Positions 63,871 through 64,000 of a stretch of DNA of 64,000 bases are shown here, piece after piece (position 1 is the stretch's first letter; each line of letters begins with the position of its first letter). Below the pieces are notes generated by a model that was not told the DNA's origin, did no database searches, and was given only the letters and a program-made list of their open reading frames with translations. The translations under genes were made by a program, and so were the position numbers. The DNA comes from Bemisia tabaci (taxonomy: Eukaryota > Arthropoda > Insecta > Hemiptera > Aleyrodidae): the NCBI RefSeq assembly GCF_918797505.1, contig NC_092797.1:1426001-1490000 (forward strand), given 5' to 3'.

Positions 63871-64000
63871 GTCCATCATCATCATCATCAAGTTGGATCG
63901 TATTCAGCAAAAAAGGACCAGCGCGATTACAGTGTTTTTCAAAATCGGGCAACTTCTTCTTTTTTTAAAAGAACTCACCTATTATATATACAGTATTAAA

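Overview
This is eukaryotic nuclear DNA from an insect-type genome. It is AT-rich, has one clear intron-containing gene with GT-AG junctions, and is packed with short non-autonomous DNA transposons. There are no bacterial-style genes, operons, CRISPR arrays or ribosomal RNA genes. The dominant repeats resemble, from memory and unverified, whitefly (Bemisia, Hemiptera) intergenic DNA. I would not go beyond 'hemipteran insect, perhaps whitefly' without a database search.

The only well-supported gene lies on the + strand at 44785-56926. Eight exons join in frame, with every junction phase consistent, to give a 411-residue protein. It has a long central coiled coil (about residues 24-284) and a Pro/Ser-rich tail that ends in a basic, nuclear-localisation-like motif. 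The promoter carries an arthropod initiator (TCAGT) and, about 10-20 bp upstream, a consensus E2F-type site (TTTGGCGGGAA), which suggests cell-cycle-linked expression. I cannot name the protein. Its introns hold many transposon copies, some within tens of bases of splice acceptors. Two weaker minus-strand pieces may belong to other genes: a GC-rich, promoter-like first exon at 16230-16601, and a terminal coding exon at 60895-61060 (54 codons plus stop).

Most of the rest is repeats. Family A (about 250 bp, ends CTGCCGTG/CACGGCAG) has about 16 copies and gives exact 4-bp target duplications in several. Family D (about 162 bp, ends CAGTGGCG) gives 8-bp duplications and is hAT-like. Family C (about 290 bp) is built around TTCCCTGAC motifs and often hosts other insertions. 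Families B, E, F, G, K, L, Q, R, S, T, U and V are also present in two or more copies. Layout: 1-44.5 kb is intergenic repeat mosaic; 44.7-56.9 kb is the gene; 57-64 kb is a second mosaic with three long foldback elements flanked by TTA.

The most unusual structures are: a near-perfect 105-bp-arm palindrome inside a family A copy in intron 4, bounded by a 13-bp direct repeat (50783-51065); a 948-bp element with TTTAA duplications that carries a degenerate array of 20-bp CGATCGACAAA-type units (5396-6343); and two different long foldbacks that sit back to back and share one TTA (57314-58212). No autonomous transposase gene is visible, so all of these elements look mobilised in trans or inactive.
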